Positions 62,028 to 64,000 of a stretch of 64,000 nt of DNA are shown piece after piece. Origin of the DNA: Bombilactobacillus folatiphilus (GTDB lineage Bacteria > Bacillota > Bacilli > Lactobacillales > Lactobacillaceae); assembly GCF_023380265.1 (NCBI RefSeq), contig NZ_CP093366.1, positions 1,178,001 to 1,242,000 of the forward strand. Direction: 5' to 3'. The notes under the pieces were generated by a model. That model was not told where the DNA came from. It did no database searches and was given only the letters and a program-made list of their open reading frames with translations. The first letter of the stretch is position 1; every line of letters starts with the position of its first letter. The position numbers and the translations under genes are program-made.

Positions 62028-64000
62028 TCAAGCCAAATTTTTTTGAACTCGCCCCAATTTGTTTTTTTTCAATTTGACAGTTACTGGAGTAGTCCGCTTA
62101 TTTTGATCACGAACTTTATCAGCTCCAACTTTAATCTTATTCTTTAATTCAGGATAAAGTTCAAGAAAAGCATCATAACCCGATAATGTTTGATCATTAA
62201 GCTCTACAGAATCACGAAAATCATTCGAACGCGTTATTACCCCATGTTGATCCAGATCGTTTAACAAAGCATCTTCAGTAAAGCTAGGGTCATCTTTTTG
62301 CCTTAATTTCACCGTTTCGTTAATCATTTCATCAGTCAATTTCTTATGATCTAACTTTATCTCTGCTTGCGAATTAATTTCGCCTACCAATTTCTGAGCA
62401 AAATCCTTTTCATCATAGCCAATTAAAAACGACAATCGACTAGGAAACTCTGTTTGAGACAAACGATGACCAAATTCATCAACGGGTAAGCGCAAGCCGC
62501 GACCAACTTCTTGAATTTTACTAATTTCTGAGCCAGAAGTTCGCAATTTTGCAATAACAAAGACATTGGGATTATCCCAACCTTCACGCAATGTCCATTT
62601 AGAAAATAGAAAACGCCTAGTGATCCAATTACCAGCTTTATCCTTAAAACTTAGTAATTTTTCTTTGTTGACTAAAATGTCATCTACTTCAGCTTGAATC
62701 GCTTCATCCCCACTACCACGATCCTCACTAAAGTAGCCAGCATACACGCTTTGTTCATCAGCCTGTAAATCATGTAAAGTTGCCTTCAAAAAGCTCAAGT
62801 ATTCACGTTCACGATCATTAATAGACATTTCATACTTTTTAATTAGGGTAGTCAACTTCTTAGTCAATAACTTTTCAAAGTGTTCAGCTAGCCAGCCCTT
62901 ATGGCCATCATTTCCACGAAAGCTTCTGATATCATCAATGAAGAACAAAGACAAAGTCTTAACTTTTGGTGCTGTGTAGCTACTATCATGCCGCATAAAA
63001 TTAGCTTCTTCAGCCTTAAAATGGCAATCGATTGCCTGAGCAATAATCTCATCTTGATAACTTTCGGAGAATGTTCCTGGGATTAATTCCATTCCTGGTT
63101 TAGCTTCCAAGCCATTAGAAAAAGTTTTCCCACCATCTGCGTTATAAATAATATCACCAGAAAAATCTTCATCAATACTAGATAAACTTTGTCCCTTTTC
63201 CAGTTCATATTCTTTGCTACTACCGTGCTTGGTCAAAGTTAATTTTTTAGCTACTGCTGACTTAATCTTATAACGATTATTGGCTTGTTCCTCTGTTATT
63301 TCTGGATAATAAATATCAACCCCTTTAACTAGCCCTTGATTGAAGCTATCTATCGCATTCAGATTATACTGCGGCTTTCCTCGATAGTAATCAGTCTTTA
63401 TAATTTTATTTTTACCTTTACCACTAGTTATCTGAGGAAAAGTTGCACCATAACGGACAATTAATTGAGGCTTCATCTCTTCAATTGACTTATAAGTAAC
63501 CTTATCGCGTGAAAAGCGATGTGGTTCATCAATAATAATTACTGGACGTGTTGCCGCAATGGCTTTAATCGGATTCGTTTCACCACCAAGTAAAGTTTGG
63601 TCATAATCGCTCTTATGCATTCCTGAATTTTTACTCAACATGCCGGAGTTAATCAACAATACTTGGATTTGATTAACATTTTGCCTAGTAGCTTCAATGA
63701 ATTCACTTAATTGAGCTGGAAAATTTTTACGTCCAGATTTTCGAGCTCGAAAATCACCTGCATTAATTTCATTTAACTGAATAGTTACATTCTCATAGCC
63801 AGGAATACCTGAAAAATACTGTCTTGCATAATCACTGGTAATAAAATTCTTGGTACCTTCCTTGATACTTGGTGTAGGAACAACAATAACAAATTTAAAA
63901 ATACCCTGCTTATGCATTTCATACATCATTTGGGTATAGACAAAGGTCTTACCAGTTCCCGTTTCCATTTTAATATCAATGTAATCTCGTTCGTTATAAG
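62028..64000 (-). CDS. Type III restriction enzyme Res, helicase part (5' end outside window)
   Basis: The SF2 helicase core of a type III restriction subunit; the frame continues past 64000. Motif I METGTGKT near the edge, Walker [20 protein letters not shown] (III), [10 protein letters not shown] (V) and [13 protein letters not shown] (VI) are all in order. A DUF-like region follows. The frame ends early at 62028 because of a one-base shift in an eight-A run (62062-62069); the nuclease part follows in another frame. The methyltransferase (Mod) gene should lie beyond the right edge. Confidence 0.88.
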   Translation of the reverse strand, partial: YNERDYIDIKMETGTGKTFVYTQMMYEMHKQGIFKFVIVVPTPSIKEGTKNFITSDYARQYFSGIPGYENVTIQLNEINAGDFRARKSGRKNFPAQLSEFIEATRQNVNQIQVLLINSGMLSKNSGMHKSDYDQTLLGGETNPIKAIAATRPVIIIDEPHRFSRDKVTYKSIEEMKPQLIVRYGATFPQITSGKGKNKIIKTDYYRGKPQYNLNAIDSFNQGLVKGVDIYYPEITEEQANNRYKIKSAVAKKLTLTKHGSSKEYELEKGQSLSSIDEDFSGDIIYNADGGKTFSNGLEAKPGMELIPGTFSESYQDEIIAQAIDCHFKAEEANFMRHDSSYTAPKVKTLSLFFIDDIRSFRGNDGHKGWLAEHFEKLLTKKLTTLIKKYEMSINDREREYLSFLKATLHDLQADEQSVYAGYFSEDRGSGDEAIQAEVDDILVNKEKLLSFKDKAGNWITRRFLFSKWTLREGWDNPNVFVIAKLRTSGSEISKIQEVGRGLRLPVDEFGHRLSQTEFPSRLSFLIGYDEKDFAQKLVGEINSQAEIKLDHKKLTDEMINETVKLRQKDDPSFTEDALLNDLDQHGVITRSNDFRDSVELNDQTLSGYDAFLELYPELKNKIKVGADKVRDQNKRTTPVTVKLKKNKLGRVQKNLA

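Overview
The window is AT-rich, gene-dense chromosomal DNA from a low-GC Gram-positive bacterium, most likely a member of the Lactobacillales (Lactobacillaceae). The support is indirect but consistent: mevalonate-pathway genes (thiolase, HMG-CoA reductase), phosphotransferase beta-glucoside systems paired with GH1 6-phospho-glycosidases, CcpA-type cre boxes, strong AGGAGG ribosome sites, frequent TTG/GTG starts, an Rgg-type regulator, a penicillin V acylase-type hydrolase and a secreted GH32 fructanase. I cannot name the genus from sequence alone.

Layout. 1-5.5 kb: thiolase-mvaA (minus), galU/yihY/map (minus), flavodoxin and GtrA (plus). 5.6-8.4 kb: serine hydrolase, aldo/keto reductase, orphan DinJ antitoxin. 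8.4-13.9 kb: a complete deoxynucleoside salvage operon deoC-deoB-deoR-pdp-nupC with a promoter and palindromic operator. 14-18.4 kb: wecB/mnaA, a 54-residue membrane peptide, tRNA-Arg(CCU), and an operon of GH25-like pseudoenzyme, Gfo/Idh dehydrogenase and DEAD-box helicase. 18.5-23.2 kb: amino-acid permease, a divergent Rgg regulator and MFS exporter, ilvE. 23.4-27.7 kb: OppA-type lipoprotein, DppA (M55) and M42 aminopeptidase in one operon, then a SAP-domain protein. 27.8-32 kb: RpiR regulator, GH1, EIIBCA beta-glucoside operon. 32-33.9 kb: ArsR, drug-type MFS, MazE/AbrB-like protein. 33.9-38.6 kb: GH32 fructanase under a perfect cre, pyrFE with a leader attenuator, divergent MFS with a structured leader. 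38.6-40.2 kb: a deletion scar joining two gene remnants. 40.2-43.8 kb: celB-GH1-rpiR operon. 43.8-44.3 kb: intergenic region with a possible small RNA. 44.3 kb: penicillin V acylase-like enzyme. 45.3-52 kb: marR, menF-menD-menH-menC and an MFS gene. 52-55.9 kb: AEC carrier, acetolactate synthase-like enzyme and 4-hydroxybutyrate dehydrogenase-like enzyme behind a multi-copy operator. 56-59.4 kb: TetR-controlled ABC-2 exporter. 59.4-64 kb: a decaying island with a multiply broken gene, a DUF262/DUF1524-type restriction remnant and a type III restriction (Res) gene split by a one-base shift in an eight-A run.

Physiologically the genes describe a sugar-fermenting host- or plant-associated bacterium that takes up aryl-beta-glucosides, cellobiose-like sugars and fructans, salvages deoxynucleosides and peptides, makes at least part of the menaquinone pathway, and may use an oxo-acid-to-alcohol branch as an electron sink. 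The right end looks like a defence island in decay. The strongest observations for follow-up are the GH25-like protein that lacks every catalytic acid, the operator array before the AEC/ThDP/Fe-ADH operon, the leader structures around pyrF and its divergent MFS gene, the candidate small RNA near 44.1 kb, and the homopolymer-split restriction gene.
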